Both the position numbers and the translations under genes were made by a program. From NCBI GenBank assembly GCA_029203145.1, contig CP119309.1:2381001-2445000 (forward strand): a DNA stretch of 64,000 nucleotides, given 5' to 3'. The notes under the pieces are model-generated. The model ran no database searches and had not been told where the DNA came from. It saw nothing but the letters and a program-made list of their open reading frames with translations. Below are positions 17,132 through 26,557 of this stretch, in pieces (the stretch's first letter is position 1; each line of letters starts with the position of its first letter). The DNA is from Candidatus Brevundimonas phytovorans. Its GTDB lineage: Bacteria; Pseudomonadota; Alphaproteobacteria; Caulobacterales; Caulobacteraceae.

Positions 17132-19087
17132 TCAGTCGAAGCGTTTGCCGGGCTTGCCGGCCTTGTTGAACGGCTTGGCGCCGGCCGGTTTGCCGCCCGA
17201 CTTGAACCCGCCCGGCTTCGCGCCGAAGGGCTTCTTGGCGTAAGGCTTGTCGCCGTCGGTGCGCGGCGCGCTGCGCTCAGCGTCGGTGCGCGGGGCGTAG
17301 GGCTTCTTCTTGAAGTCCGGGCGCGGGCCGTCGCCGGTGCGCTCGTCGCGGTTGAACGGCTTCTTGGCGTAAGGACGGTCGCCCCGGTCGCCGCCACGCT
17401 CGTCGTCGCGCTTCTTGAACGGCTTCTTGAAGCCGCCGCCGCCGCCCGGCGTCGGGGCTTCCGACGGGGTGATGGTGACGTCGTCGCGCGGGCTGTTCTT
17501 CAGGGCGTCGCGGAACAGGCCTTCGTGGGTCTTGGCGATTTCGAAGCGGGTCTCATCGGGGAAGGTTCGGATCGCGCCGATTTCCTTCTTGGTGATGTGA
17601 CCGACGCGGCAGATCAGCGGGATCAGCCATTTCGGGTCGGCGTTCTTGTTGCGGCCCACATCCATGCGGAACCAGACGACTTCGTCGGCCTGCAGGCGGT
17701 CGCCCGGCCACGGCGTCGGCGAGAAGTCCTCGCCGCCGGCGCTGCGCTCGCCGCGCTCGCGACGCGGCTGGTGGATCGCGCCGGGGTCCAGCAGGTCTTC
17801 CGGCGCCGGCAGATCCTTCTTCATCAGACGGATCAGGGCGGCGGCGATTTCGTCGGCCGTGCGCTCGCCCATCAGGCGGCGCGCCAGGATCATTTCTTCC
17901 TCGGTCACGGCCTGTTCGAAGATTTCACCGGCCAGCAGACGGGTCTCGTCCTTGGCCAGGATCTCGTCGGCAGTCGGGGCGCCGGCCCAGGTGGCCTCGA
18001 CACCAGCCGAGTTCAGCAGCATCTCGGCCTTGCGGCGGCGCGTATGCGGCACCAGCAGGATCGAGACGCCCTTCTTGCCCGCGCGGCCGGTACGGCCCGA
18101 ACGGTGCAGCATGGTCGCCTTGTTGATCGGCAGTTCGGCGTGGATCACCAGGCCAAGGTCGGGCAGGTCCAGACCGCGCGCGGCCACGTCGGTGGCGACG
18201 CAGACGCGGGCGCGGCCGTCGCGCAGGGCCTGCAGGGCGTCGGTGCGCTCGCGCTGGCCCATTTCGCCGGACAGAGCCACGGTCGAGAAGCCGCGCTCCA
18301 GCAGCGAGGACTGCAGGTGACGCACGCTGTCGCGCGTCGAGCAGAAGACCAGGGCGCCCGGCGCTTCATAGAAGCGCAGCACGTTGACGACGGCGTGCTC
18401 GATCTCGTTCGGGGCGATGCGCAGGGCGCGGTATTCGATGTCGCTGTGCGGGGCGCTGCGGTCGACGGTGTCGATGCGCACGGCGTCGCGCTGATAGCGC
18501 TTGGCCAGGGTGGCGATGTCGCGGGCGATGGTGGCCGAGAACAGCAGGGTGCGGCGCTCGGGCGGCGACTGCTCGAGGATGTATTCCAGGTCCTCGCGGA
18601 AGCCCATGTCGAGCATCTCGTCGGCCTCGTCGAGCACCAGCACCTTCAGCGCCGACAGGTCGAGGTTGCCGCGGTCGATGTGGTCCTTCAGGCGGCCCGG
18701 CGTGCCGACAACGATGTGGATGCCGAAGTTCAGCGCGCGGGCTTCCTTGCGGGCGTCCATGCCGCCGACGCAGGTGGTGATCTTGGCGCCCGACTGGCCG
18801 TACAGCCACTCCAGCTCGGCCGAGACCTGCAGCGCCAGTTCGCGCGTCGGGGCGATGGCCAGCATCAGCGGCGCGTCAGCCGGACCGAAGTTCTCGTTCT
18901 CGCCCAGCAGGGTCGAAGCCGCAGCCAGACCAAAGGCCACCGTCTTGCCCGATCCGGTCTGCGCCGAGACCAGCATGTCGGCCTCGCCGTGGCCGTCCAG
19001 AACCGCCGCCTGGACGGGCGTGGGCTCAGCATAGCCCTTGTTGACGAGAGCGCGGTCTAGCGCGGGGTGGATCGCGGGAAAGGGCAT
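17132..19087 (-). CDS. DEAD-box ATP-dependent RNA helicase (DeaD/CsdA-like)
   Basis: The protein has 651 residues from ATG 19087. Helicase core: YAEPTPVQ (Q motif), SAQTGSGKT (I), PTRELALQ (Ia), GTPGRL (Ib), DEAD (II), FSAT (III), then ARVCVATDVAARGLDLP and HRSGRTGRAG in the second RecA domain. A DbpA-type RNA-binding domain follows near KWLIPLICRVGHITKKEIG, and a long low-complexity basic tail rich in K, R, G, D and P with FKK, PYAKKPF repeats. Such tails tether RNA in DeaD/CsdA-type cold-shock and ribosome-assembly helicases. A structured 5' leader precedes it. Confidence 0.94.
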   Translation of the reverse strand: MPFPAIHPALDRALVNKGYAEPTPVQAAVLDGHGEADMLVSAQTGSGKTVAFGLAAASTLLGENENFGPADAPLMLAIAPTRELALQVSAELEWLYGQSGAKITTCVGGMDARKEARALNFGIHIVVGTPGRLKDHIDRGNLDLSALKVLVLDEADEMLDMGFREDLEYILEQSPPERRTLLFSATIARDIATLAKRYQRDAVRIDTVDRSAPHSDIEYRALRIAPNEIEHAVVNVLRFYEAPGALVFCSTRDSVRHLQSSLLERGFSTVALSGEMGQRERTDALQALRDGRARVCVATDVAARGLDLPDLGLVIHAELPINKATMLHRSGRTGRAGKKGVSILLVPHTRRRKAEMLLNSAGVEATWAGAPTADEILAKDETRLLAGEIFEQAVTEEEMILARRLMGERTADEIAAALIRLMKKDLPAPEDLLDPGAIHQPRRERGERSAGGEDFSPTPWPGDRLQADEVVWFRMDVGRNKNADPKWLIPLICRVGHITKKEIGAIRTFPDETRFEIAKTHEGLFRDALKNSPRDDVTITPSEAPTPGGGGGFKKPFKKRDDERGGDRGDRPYAKKPFNRDERTGDGPRPDFKKKPYAPRTDAERSAPRTDGDKPYAKKPFGAKPGGFKSGGKPAGAKPFNKAGKPGKRFD

Positions 19088-19097
19088 ATACGACCTG

Positions 19098-19157
19098 AAA
19101 AAGAGCAATGCGGTCGTCGAAACGACCGCGCCCGGCCAAGGCGAACAGCCGGCCGGG
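19098..19157 (-). promoter_or_regulatory. Structured leader of the DEAD-box helicase gene
   Basis: On the minus strand a CCCGGCC/GGCCGGG hairpin (19131-19157) is followed by a perfect 8-bp stem GCGGTCGT-TTCG-ACGACCGC (19110-19129), a UUCG tetraloop, then ATTGCTCTTTTTCAGG just before the start codon. The second hairpin plus U-run looks like an attenuator or a temperature-sensitive leader. The 7-base gap before the U-run makes it an imperfect terminator. Confidence 0.5.
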
Positions 19158-19310
19158 CGAGGAGGAGGCGGTCTCTATACACCAATATTGGCCCCGATGG
19201 GGCGCGTTTCTGGAAAAAGACCGCCGTTCACCACGCTTGTTCAGGCGCCATTGACCGCAAAGCCACGATCCTGACCGCCTCGCCCGCCCCATCCGCGCCG
19301 GAGACCCCCA

Positions 19311-19523
19311 ATGATCCCGCCCCTGAGCATCGCCGCCGCCGGAATGCAGAACGCCGCCTCGCGTTTCGAAAGCAGCGCCCGTCGCACCGCTGAAGGTTCG
19401 CTGGACAATCTGGCGGTCGAGGCGGTCGAGCAGATCCGCGCCAGCCAGGACTTCTCGGCCAATGCTGCTGTCGTTCGCACGGCGGACGACATGATCGGCA
19501 CGCTGCTGGACGTGCTGGTTTAA
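19311..19523 (+). CDS. Miniature flagellar rod/hook-like protein
   Basis: The protein has 70 residues. The N-terminal half (SIAAAGMQNAASRFESSARRTAEGS) resembles the first helix of rod and hook proteins such as FlgC and FlgG (AAxGMxAxxxRL...). The C-terminal half (AVEQIRASQDFSANAAVVRTADDMIGTLLD) matches their last helix (MI.AQR.F.AN..V..TADEM). The whole middle domain present in real rod proteins is absent. GGAGA precedes the ATG. It could be a rod-capping or chaperone-like small protein; no flagellar genes adjoin it. Function is inferred from resemblance only. Confidence 0.75.
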   Translation: MIPPLSIAAAGMQNAASRFESSARRTAEGSLDNLAVEAVEQIRASQDFSANAAVVRTADDMIGTLLDVLV

Positions 19524-19530
19524 ACTTATT

Positions 19531-19644
19531 CCGCTCATCCCCGCGGAGGCGGGGACCCAGGCTTTGGCTGCGAGCGCGGGGTTAAACATTTGAGGGTGGC
19601 GCGCGTGACTCTCACTGGGTCCCCGCCTCCGCGGGGATGAGCGG
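19531..19644. repeat. Type C intergenic inverted-repeat element, copy 2
   Basis: Arms 19531-19560 and 19615-19644 form a perfect 30-bp inverted repeat around a 54-base centre. They are nearly identical to the arms at 727-754 and 808-835. It lies between the convergent rod-like gene and the HxlR gene and could terminate both. Confidence 0.9.
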
Positions 19645-19655
19645 GTGGTTGTGGG

Positions 19656-20345
19656 TCAGCCCGCCTTTTCCGGCAGATGGAAGACGTCGATGAAGCGGGC
19701 GAAGACCTCGCGGTCGCCCTCGAGAGTCATCGTCCCCTCGCCTTCCAGCGCCGCCAGCGGAACCTTGCCATAGACGGCGGCGGCCACGACCGGCGGGGCG
19801 GCGCGCACCACGACGTCAGCCACCTCGACCTCGCCGCGGCGGGTTTCGATAACGCCCTCGGCCACGCTCACCACCATCCGGTCCTCGCCCAGAACGAAGC
19901 CCAGGGTCATGGCCGCATCGCCCGCCCGGCCCGCGTCGAACATGGTCTCGAACGACTGCATGACCGACACCGCGCTGATCGGCAGGGTCGGGTCGTGCTG
20001 CGGCGAGCGCGCGGCCCAGCGGCCCAGCACCATGAAGATGGGTTTGATCTCATAACCCCAGTCGGTCAGCGCATAGACCTGGACCGAGGCGGGCGGCGGC
20101 AGCTTGCGGCGCTGGACGATGCCTGACGCCTCCAGTCCCTCCAGCCGCTGCGTCAGGACGTTGGCGGAGATGCCGCACAGGTCTTTGCGCAGGTCGCTGA
20201 AACGCCTCGGCCCCATCATGAGTTCTCGTATCACCAGCAAGGCCCAGCGCTCGCCGATCAGGTCGAGCCCGTGCGCCGCGCCGCAGGCGTCGTGGTAGCG
20301 GCGTGACCGGCCGACAGACTCTTTAGTTATCTTTTCTAACTTCAT
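19656..20345 (-). CDS. HxlR family transcriptional regulator with SCP2-like C-terminus
   Basis: The protein has 229 residues. The HxlR winged helix lies at about 20-110: CGAAHGLDLIGERWALLVIRELMMGPRRFSDLR, then ISANVLTQRLEGLEASGIVQRR, with the conserved Cys21. The C-terminal part (SFETMFDAGRAGDAAMTLGFVLGEDR onward) is a sterol-carrier/SCP2-like ligand pocket seen in longer HxlR proteins. It is divergent, with a 57-base gap, from the VOC-SRPBCC-PhnB-DUF1428 cluster, which it probably controls. The inducer is unknown. Confidence 0.9.
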   Translation of the reverse strand: MKLEKITKESVGRSRRYHDACGAAHGLDLIGERWALLVIRELMMGPRRFSDLRKDLCGISANVLTQRLEGLEASGIVQRRKLPPPASVQVYALTDWGYEIKPIFMVLGRWAARSPQHDPTLPISAVSVMQSFETMFDAGRAGDAAMTLGFVLGEDRMVVSVAEGVIETRRGEVEVADVVVRAAPPVVAAAVYGKVPLAALEGEGTMTLEGDREVFARFIDVFHLPEKAG

Positions 20346-20402
20346 GGTTGACTAACATAACACGGAGACCCAAGACTGCCACCATCAGAGAGGGAGAACG
20401 CC

Positions 20403-20846
20403 GTGCCCAAGCTTGTATTCATCAACCTGCCCGTGACCGACCTGCCCCGTTCGGTCGCCTTCTACGAGGCCGTGGGCGCCGCAAAGAACCCGATGTTCTC
20501 GGACGACACCGCCGCCTGCATGGTGTTGTCGGACACCATCCACGCCATGCTGCTGACCCACGAAAAGTTCGCCAGCTTCACCGATCGCGCCATCCCTGAC
20601 GCCCACAAGACGGCCCAGGTGCTGATCTGCGTCTCGGAAGACAGCCGCGACGGCGTCGACGCCGTGATCGACCGCGCCGCCAAGGCCGGCGGTCAGGCCG
20701 ACCCCAACGCCAAGCAGGACTACGGCTTCATGTACGGCCGCAGCTACGCCGACCCCGACGGCCACATCTGGGAGGTCATGTGGATGGACCCCGAAGCCGC
20801 CGCCGAGGGGCCCAAGGCCTTCGCCGCCCAGGTCGGAGGGGGCTGA
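20403..20846 (+). CDS. VOC family protein (lactoylglutathione-lyase-like)
   Basis: The protein has 147 residues, starting at GTG 20403 behind GAGAGGGAG. KLVFINLPVTDLPRSVAFYEAVG and YGRSYADPDGHIWEVMWMDP are typical of the extradiol-dioxygenase-like VOC group often annotated as lactoylglutathione lyase. This is the first gene of the cluster downstream of the divergent HxlR promoter. The reaction cannot be assigned from sequence. Confidence 0.88.
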   Translation: MPKLVFINLPVTDLPRSVAFYEAVGAAKNPMFSDDTAACMVLSDTIHAMLLTHEKFASFTDRAIPDAHKTAQVLICVSEDSRDGVDAVIDRAAKAGGQADPNAKQDYGFMYGRSYADPDGHIWEVMWMDPEAAAEGPKAFAAQVGGG

Positions 20847-20849
20847 GCC

Positions 20850-21323
20850 ATGGCCGACCTGTTCGAGCTGAGCGTCAGCCGCTTCATCAAGGCTGCGCCG
20901 GACACCGTCTGGCGGGCCTTCACCGAGCACGGCACGGAATGGTTCACGCCCCGCCCCTGGACCACGCCTCAGGTCGACTATGACCTGCGCCCCGGCGGGC
21001 GGGCCGATGTGGTCATGCAGTCGCCCGAGGGCGAGCGGCACGAGTATCGCGGCGTGGTGCTGGAGGTCGAACCGGGCCGCCGCATCGTCACCACGGGCGC
21101 CATGACCGAGGGCTGGGTTCCACAGGCCGGCGAGATGAACTTCGTCCGCATCGACACGTTCGAGGCCGAAGGCGACGGCACGCGCTACACCGCGCGCGCC
21201 CGCCACTGGGACGCCAAGGCCATGCAGACCCACGCCCAGATGGGGTTTGAGCTCGGCTGGGGCGCCGCCGCCGATCAGTTGGGAGAGTTCGCCGAGAGGC
21301 TGGCCGCACAGGAGAAGCGCTGA
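20850..21323 (+). CDS. SRPBCC (AHSA1-like) domain protein
   Basis: The protein has 157 residues. ELSVSRFIKAAPDTVWRAFTEHGTEWFTP, PGGRADVVMQSPEGER and YRGVVLEVEPGRRIVTT match the AHSA1/START-like ligand-binding fold, ending in the long helix GFELGWGAAADQLGEFAERL. The fold holds hydrophobic ligands; no enzyme residues can be named. It begins 3 bases after the VOC gene, and its TGA overlaps the next ATG by one base (TGATG), so translation is coupled. Confidence 0.9.
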   Translation: MADLFELSVSRFIKAAPDTVWRAFTEHGTEWFTPRPWTTPQVDYDLRPGGRADVVMQSPEGERHEYRGVVLEVEPGRRIVTTGAMTEGWVPQAGEMNFVRIDTFEAEGDGTRYTARARHWDAKAMQTHAQMGFELGWGAAADQLGEFAERLAAQEKR

Positions 21324-21814
21324 TGGCCGACAAGATCATTCCCTGCCTCTGGTACGACCTGGGTCAGGCCAGGAAGGCGGCGGAATTCTATGTCTCGCTG
21401 GGCCTGCCCGACAGCCATGTCGACCGTGTCGTGGCCAGCCCCGCCGACAATCCGTCCAACCCCGAAGGCGCCGAACTGGTGGTCGAGTTCACTCTCGCCG
21501 GACGGCCCTATGTCGGGCTGAACGGCGGGCCGATCTTCCCCCATACCGAGGCCGTCTCCTTCATGATCATGACGGACGACCAGGCCGAGACCGACCGCCT
21601 GTGGGACGCCATCGTCGGCAATGGCGGGCGCGAAAGCGACTGCGGCTGGTGCAAGGACCGCTGGGGCGTCAACTGGCAGATCACCCCGCGCCGCCTGATG
21701 GCCTTCTACGCCGACCCCAACCCCGCCCGCACCAAGGCCGCCTTCGAGGCCATGATGACGATGAAGAAGATCAATATCGCTGCGCTGGAAGCTGCTGCTG
21801 ACAAGGCTGGGTGA
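21323..21814 (+). CDS. PhnB-like VOC protein (3-demethylubiquinone-methyltransferase-type domain)
   Basis: The protein has 163 residues. KIIPCLWYDLGQARKAAEFYVSLG, VVEFTLAGRPYVGLNGGPIFPHTEAVSFMI and CGWCKDRWGVNWQITPRRL are the pattern of PhnB-like VOC proteins of the group named after 3-demethylubiquinone-9 3-methyltransferase; that name does not imply methyltransferase activity. It is the third gene of the cluster and is coupled to the SRPBCC gene. Function is unknown. Confidence 0.9.
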   Translation: MADKIIPCLWYDLGQARKAAEFYVSLGLPDSHVDRVVASPADNPSNPEGAELVVEFTLAGRPYVGLNGGPIFPHTEAVSFMIMTDDQAETDRLWDAIVGNGGRESDCGWCKDRWGVNWQITPRRLMAFYADPNPARTKAAFEAMMTMKKINIAALEAAADKAG

Positions 21815-21953
21815 ACCGCCAAGCTAAGTTGGCCGACCTGTCGCTTTCGACCAAGACATGACCACCGCCCGCCCTCGACTATCCGCCCCGCCCCTCATGC
21901 AGCGAGCCGCCGCGCGGCGAGCGATAGGGGCCAACAACACAGAGGAGACGACC

Positions 21954-22301
21954 ATGAGCTATGTCACAGGTTTCCTGACCCCGGTGAAGACCGAGAACAA
22001 GGACCGCTATATCGAGTCCGCCCGCGTCGCCTGGCCGCTGTTCAAGGGCTATGGCGCCCTGGCCCAGGTCGAGAACTGGGGCGTCGACGTGCCCGACGGC
22101 AAGCTGACCAGCTTCCCCATGGCGGTGAAGCTGGAGGACGGCGAGGCCGTGGTCTTCTCCTGGCTGATCTGGCCCGACAAGAAGACCGCCGACGACGCCT
22201 GGGCCAAGATGCAGGAGGACCCCGCCATGGCCGACATGGACATGCCCTTCGACGGGAAACGCATGATGTGGGGCGGCTTCGAGACGGTGTTCCAGAACTA
22301 A
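21954..22301 (+). CDS. DUF1428 family protein
   Basis: The protein has 115 residues from ATG 21954 (AGAGGAGACG upstream); a longer in-frame start at 21858 is rejected for lack of a site. YVTGFLTPVKTENKDRYIESA, ALAQVENWGVDVPDGKLTSF, VVFSWLIWPDKKTADDAW and PFDGKRMMWGGFE cover the whole DUF1428 domain, a dimeric alpha/beta-barrel-like fold of unknown role. It is the last gene of the HxlR-linked cluster, 139 bases after the PhnB-like gene. Confidence 0.92.
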   Translation: MSYVTGFLTPVKTENKDRYIESARVAWPLFKGYGALAQVENWGVDVPDGKLTSFPMAVKLEDGEAVVFSWLIWPDKKTADDAWAKMQEDPAMADMDMPFDGKRMMWGGFETVFQN

Positions 22302-22310
22302 CGAACCCGC

Positions 22311-22462
22311 TTTCCTCCCCACTCGTGGGGAGGGGGACCGCGTAGCGGTGGAGGGGGCGGCGCGACGTTAGGCGCTCACGCGCCCGAGACGGACAGGTCT
22401 GCGTCGCCCCCTCCGTCACGGCGCCACGCGCCGCGCCACCTCCCCATGAAATGGGGAGGAAA
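22311..22462. repeat. Type B intergenic palindromic repeat, copy 2
   Basis: This copy begins TTCCTCCCC..GGGGAGGGGGACC and ends with ATGAAATGGGGAGGAAA. GTAGCGGTGGAGGGGGCGGC lies inside. It separates the convergent DUF1428 and rpoD genes. Confidence 0.85.
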
Positions 22463-22469
22463 AACAGGC

Positions 22470-22504
22470 CAAACAAAAAGGGCGGCTCCATCGGAGCCGC
22501 CCTT
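22470..22504 (-). terminator. Terminator of rpoD
   Basis: A 12-bp stem AAGGGCGGCTCC/GGAGCCGCCCTT with a 3-base loop is followed on the minus strand by TTTGTTTGGCC. It lies 19 bases after the rpoD stop. Confidence 0.9.
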
Positions 22505-22522
22505 GATCTGTCTCGGATCGTC

Positions 22523-24463
<1,941 letters not shown>

Positions 24464-24538
24464 TCAGTCAGTCTCCACGACCGCTCGAGGGTGATCAGTC
24501 CCCTGCGGCGAAAATACAACGCCCGACAACTTCGTTGG

Positions 24539-26443
24539 TTACGAAGAGGCCGCGTCTTCCCAAATCGTTCCGGTCTTGATGGCCCGTCGCAAAGCATCGC
24601 GCTCAGCTTTCACCAGGGTGAAGGCCGAGTTATCGAACGCCTTGTGGGCGTCCGACTTTGCTGACGCCAGCGCCTGCTCCAACGCCGCTACGCGGGTCAG
24701 AGCGTCGAACGCCTGCGACCACCGGATCCTCGCCTCGCCGAGGGGCTTGTCTGCAGCCAGGAAGGGCGCGCCGGACTTTGCCGCCGCCTTCTCGACCTCG
24801 TGCATCAAGGCATCATGACCCGAGTGGGCCAGATGGCGTCGGATCGCGGCAGAGTCAAGGCTCTGCCCGGAAAACCGTAACCGGACCAGTTCCTGCGCCA
24901 GTCCGTCCAGCGCCGGGTCGCCGAATCCGTGGCGGGCGATGGCCTCCAGATGGTCGTCCATCCGCTCGGGATCATCGACCGCGCCGTGGGCCAGGGCGGC
25001 GGCCACCGGCTCGATGGAGCGGAACAGGGCGTGCATGGCCTGGGCGCCCTCGGTCGTCTGGCCCAGCTTGGGCGGCGGACCGCGCCAACGGCCACCGGGG
25101 CCGGGGCGCGCCCCGCCTTGCTGATAGGGCTGGCCCTGCTGTTGTTGCTGCTGACGAGGGAACAGGGCGTCGAAACGCTCGAACAGGTCGCGGCGGTATT
25201 GCTCGGCCAGATCCTTGTCCTGAATGGCCGAGGCCGCCTGACGCAGCCGTCCCTTCAGCCCCGCCTTGCGCTCGGGCGTGTCCAGCGGCTCGGCCTCGGC
25301 CTCGCGGCGGAACAGGACTTCGACAAAGGCCCGCGTTTCGCTGATGGCGTGGCGCAGCGCCGGCGCCCCCTTGTCGCGCAGGATGTCGTCGGGGTCCTGC
25401 CCGGCCTCAAGCAGAGCAAAGCGGAAGGACCGCCCCGACTTCAACAGGGGCAGCGACCGCTCGATCGAGCGGTAGGCGGCCCGCAGACCCGCCGCATCGC
25501 CGTCAAAGCACAGCACCGGCTCGGCCGAGACCCGCCACAGCCGCTCCATCTGTTCCTCGGTCAGAGCCGTGCCCATGGGGGCCACGGCCGGCAGGCCCGC
25601 GCGCTGGCAGGCGATGACGTCCATATAGCCTTCGACGACGATGATCCCCTGCTCGCCCCGGCTCTCGGCCCCCAGGATGCGGCGCGCCTCAGGCAGGCCA
25701 TAGAGGGTGGCGCCCTTGTGAAACAGCGGGCTTTCCGGCCCGTTCAGATACTTGGCCCGGTCGTCGGGGTTCATGGCCCGTCCGCCGAAGCTGACGATCC
25801 GCCCGCGCGCATCCAGAATGGGGAACATCAGTCGGTCGCGGAACCGGTCATAGGGGGCGCCGCCGCTTTCCGGCGAGATCAGCATCCCAGCCTCGACCAG
25901 ATCGCCGGGCCGCGCCCCGCGCTGGATCAGGGCGTTCTTCAGGCCTTCGCGGTCATTGGGGGCATAGCCCAGACCGAACCGCTCCCACTGATCCTCGGGC
26001 AGGCCGCGCTTTTCCAGATATTCGCGCGCCGCCTTGCCGACCGAGCGGCGCAGATTGGCGGCGAACCATTTCTGGGCCAGGTCCATCCAGTCGGTCAGGC
26101 CCTGCTTCTTGGCCTCGCGCTCGGCGGATTGCGGGTCCTCGGCGGGCAGTTGCATCCCCGCCTCGCCCGCCAGCCGCTGCACCGCCTCGACAAAGCTGAG
26201 ACGCTCGGTCTCCTGCAGGAAGTTGATGATGTCGCCGTGCTTGCCGGAACTGAAGTCGTGGAAGAAGCCCTTGTCGTCGTTGACGAAGAAGCTGGGCGAC
26301 CGCTCCTTGGAGAAGGGGCTGAGGCCCACATACTCGCGGCCCTGACGCTTGAGCTTCACCGTCCGCCCGATCACGTCGGACGGCCGAAGGCGGGCCTTCA
26401 GTTCTTCAAGGAAACGATCGTCGAAACGCACGTCTTCAGTCAC
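24539..26443 (-). CDS. dnaG: DNA primase with altered zinc-site residues
   Basis: The protein has 634 residues. N-terminal domain: VIGRTVKLKRQGREYVGLSPF, where the usual Cys-x2-His is Ser42-x2-Ser45, then GFFHDFSSGKHGDIINF, where Cys-x2-Cys is Asp63-x2-Ser66. The four ligands of the zinc-binding domain are therefore missing, although its fold signature is kept. The RNA polymerase core with TOPRIM motifs is intact: VVEGYMDVIACQRAG and CFDGDAAGLRAA. A Gln-rich linker leads to the C-terminal DnaB-binding helical domain. It synthesises RNA primers at the replication fork. Confidence 0.95.
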   Translation of the reverse strand: MTEDVRFDDRFLEELKARLRPSDVIGRTVKLKRQGREYVGLSPFSKERSPSFFVNDDKGFFHDFSSGKHGDIINFLQETERLSFVEAVQRLAGEAGMQLPAEDPQSAEREAKKQGLTDWMDLAQKWFAANLRRSVGKAAREYLEKRGLPEDQWERFGLGYAPNDREGLKNALIQRGARPGDLVEAGMLISPESGGAPYDRFRDRLMFPILDARGRIVSFGGRAMNPDDRAKYLNGPESPLFHKGATLYGLPEARRILGAESRGEQGIIVVEGYMDVIACQRAGLPAVAPMGTALTEEQMERLWRVSAEPVLCFDGDAAGLRAAYRSIERSLPLLKSGRSFRFALLEAGQDPDDILRDKGAPALRHAISETRAFVEVLFRREAEAEPLDTPERKAGLKGRLRQAASAIQDKDLAEQYRRDLFERFDALFPRQQQQQQGQPYQQGGARPGPGGRWRGPPPKLGQTTEGAQAMHALFRSIEPVAAALAHGAVDDPERMDDHLEAIARHGFGDPALDGLAQELVRLRFSGQSLDSAAIRRHLAHSGHDALMHEVEKAAAKSGAPFLAADKPLGEARIRWSQAFDALTRVAALEQALASAKSDAHKAFDNSAFTLVKAERDALRRAIKTGTIWEDAASS

Positions 26444-26504
26444 TCCGGCGCGGCGACGAGGGGAAGGCCCGCCGCGTCGTCAGACATGGCCATCCCCGGT
26501 TGTG

Positions 26505-26523
26505 TTTTCCACAGCCTGTGAAG
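26505..26523. promoter_or_regulatory. DnaA-box-like dyad upstream of dnaG
   Basis: TTTTCCACAGCCTGTGAAG lies about 65-80 bases before the dnaG start. TTTTCCACA differs from the DnaA consensus TTATCCACA at one position, and the 12-mer CCACAGCCTGTG recurs at 27850-27861. It is a candidate replication-linked control site; this is inference. Confidence 0.4.
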
Positions 26524-26557
26524 ATCGAGGAGAAGTCCGTCGCTTGCGAGCGCAGGC

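Noticed and set aside
20325..20341. Palindrome-like AGTTA-TCTTTTC-TAACT at the HxlR start
   Set aside because: It lies inside the first codons of the HxlR gene and has only 5-base arms, so it is not counted as an operator.
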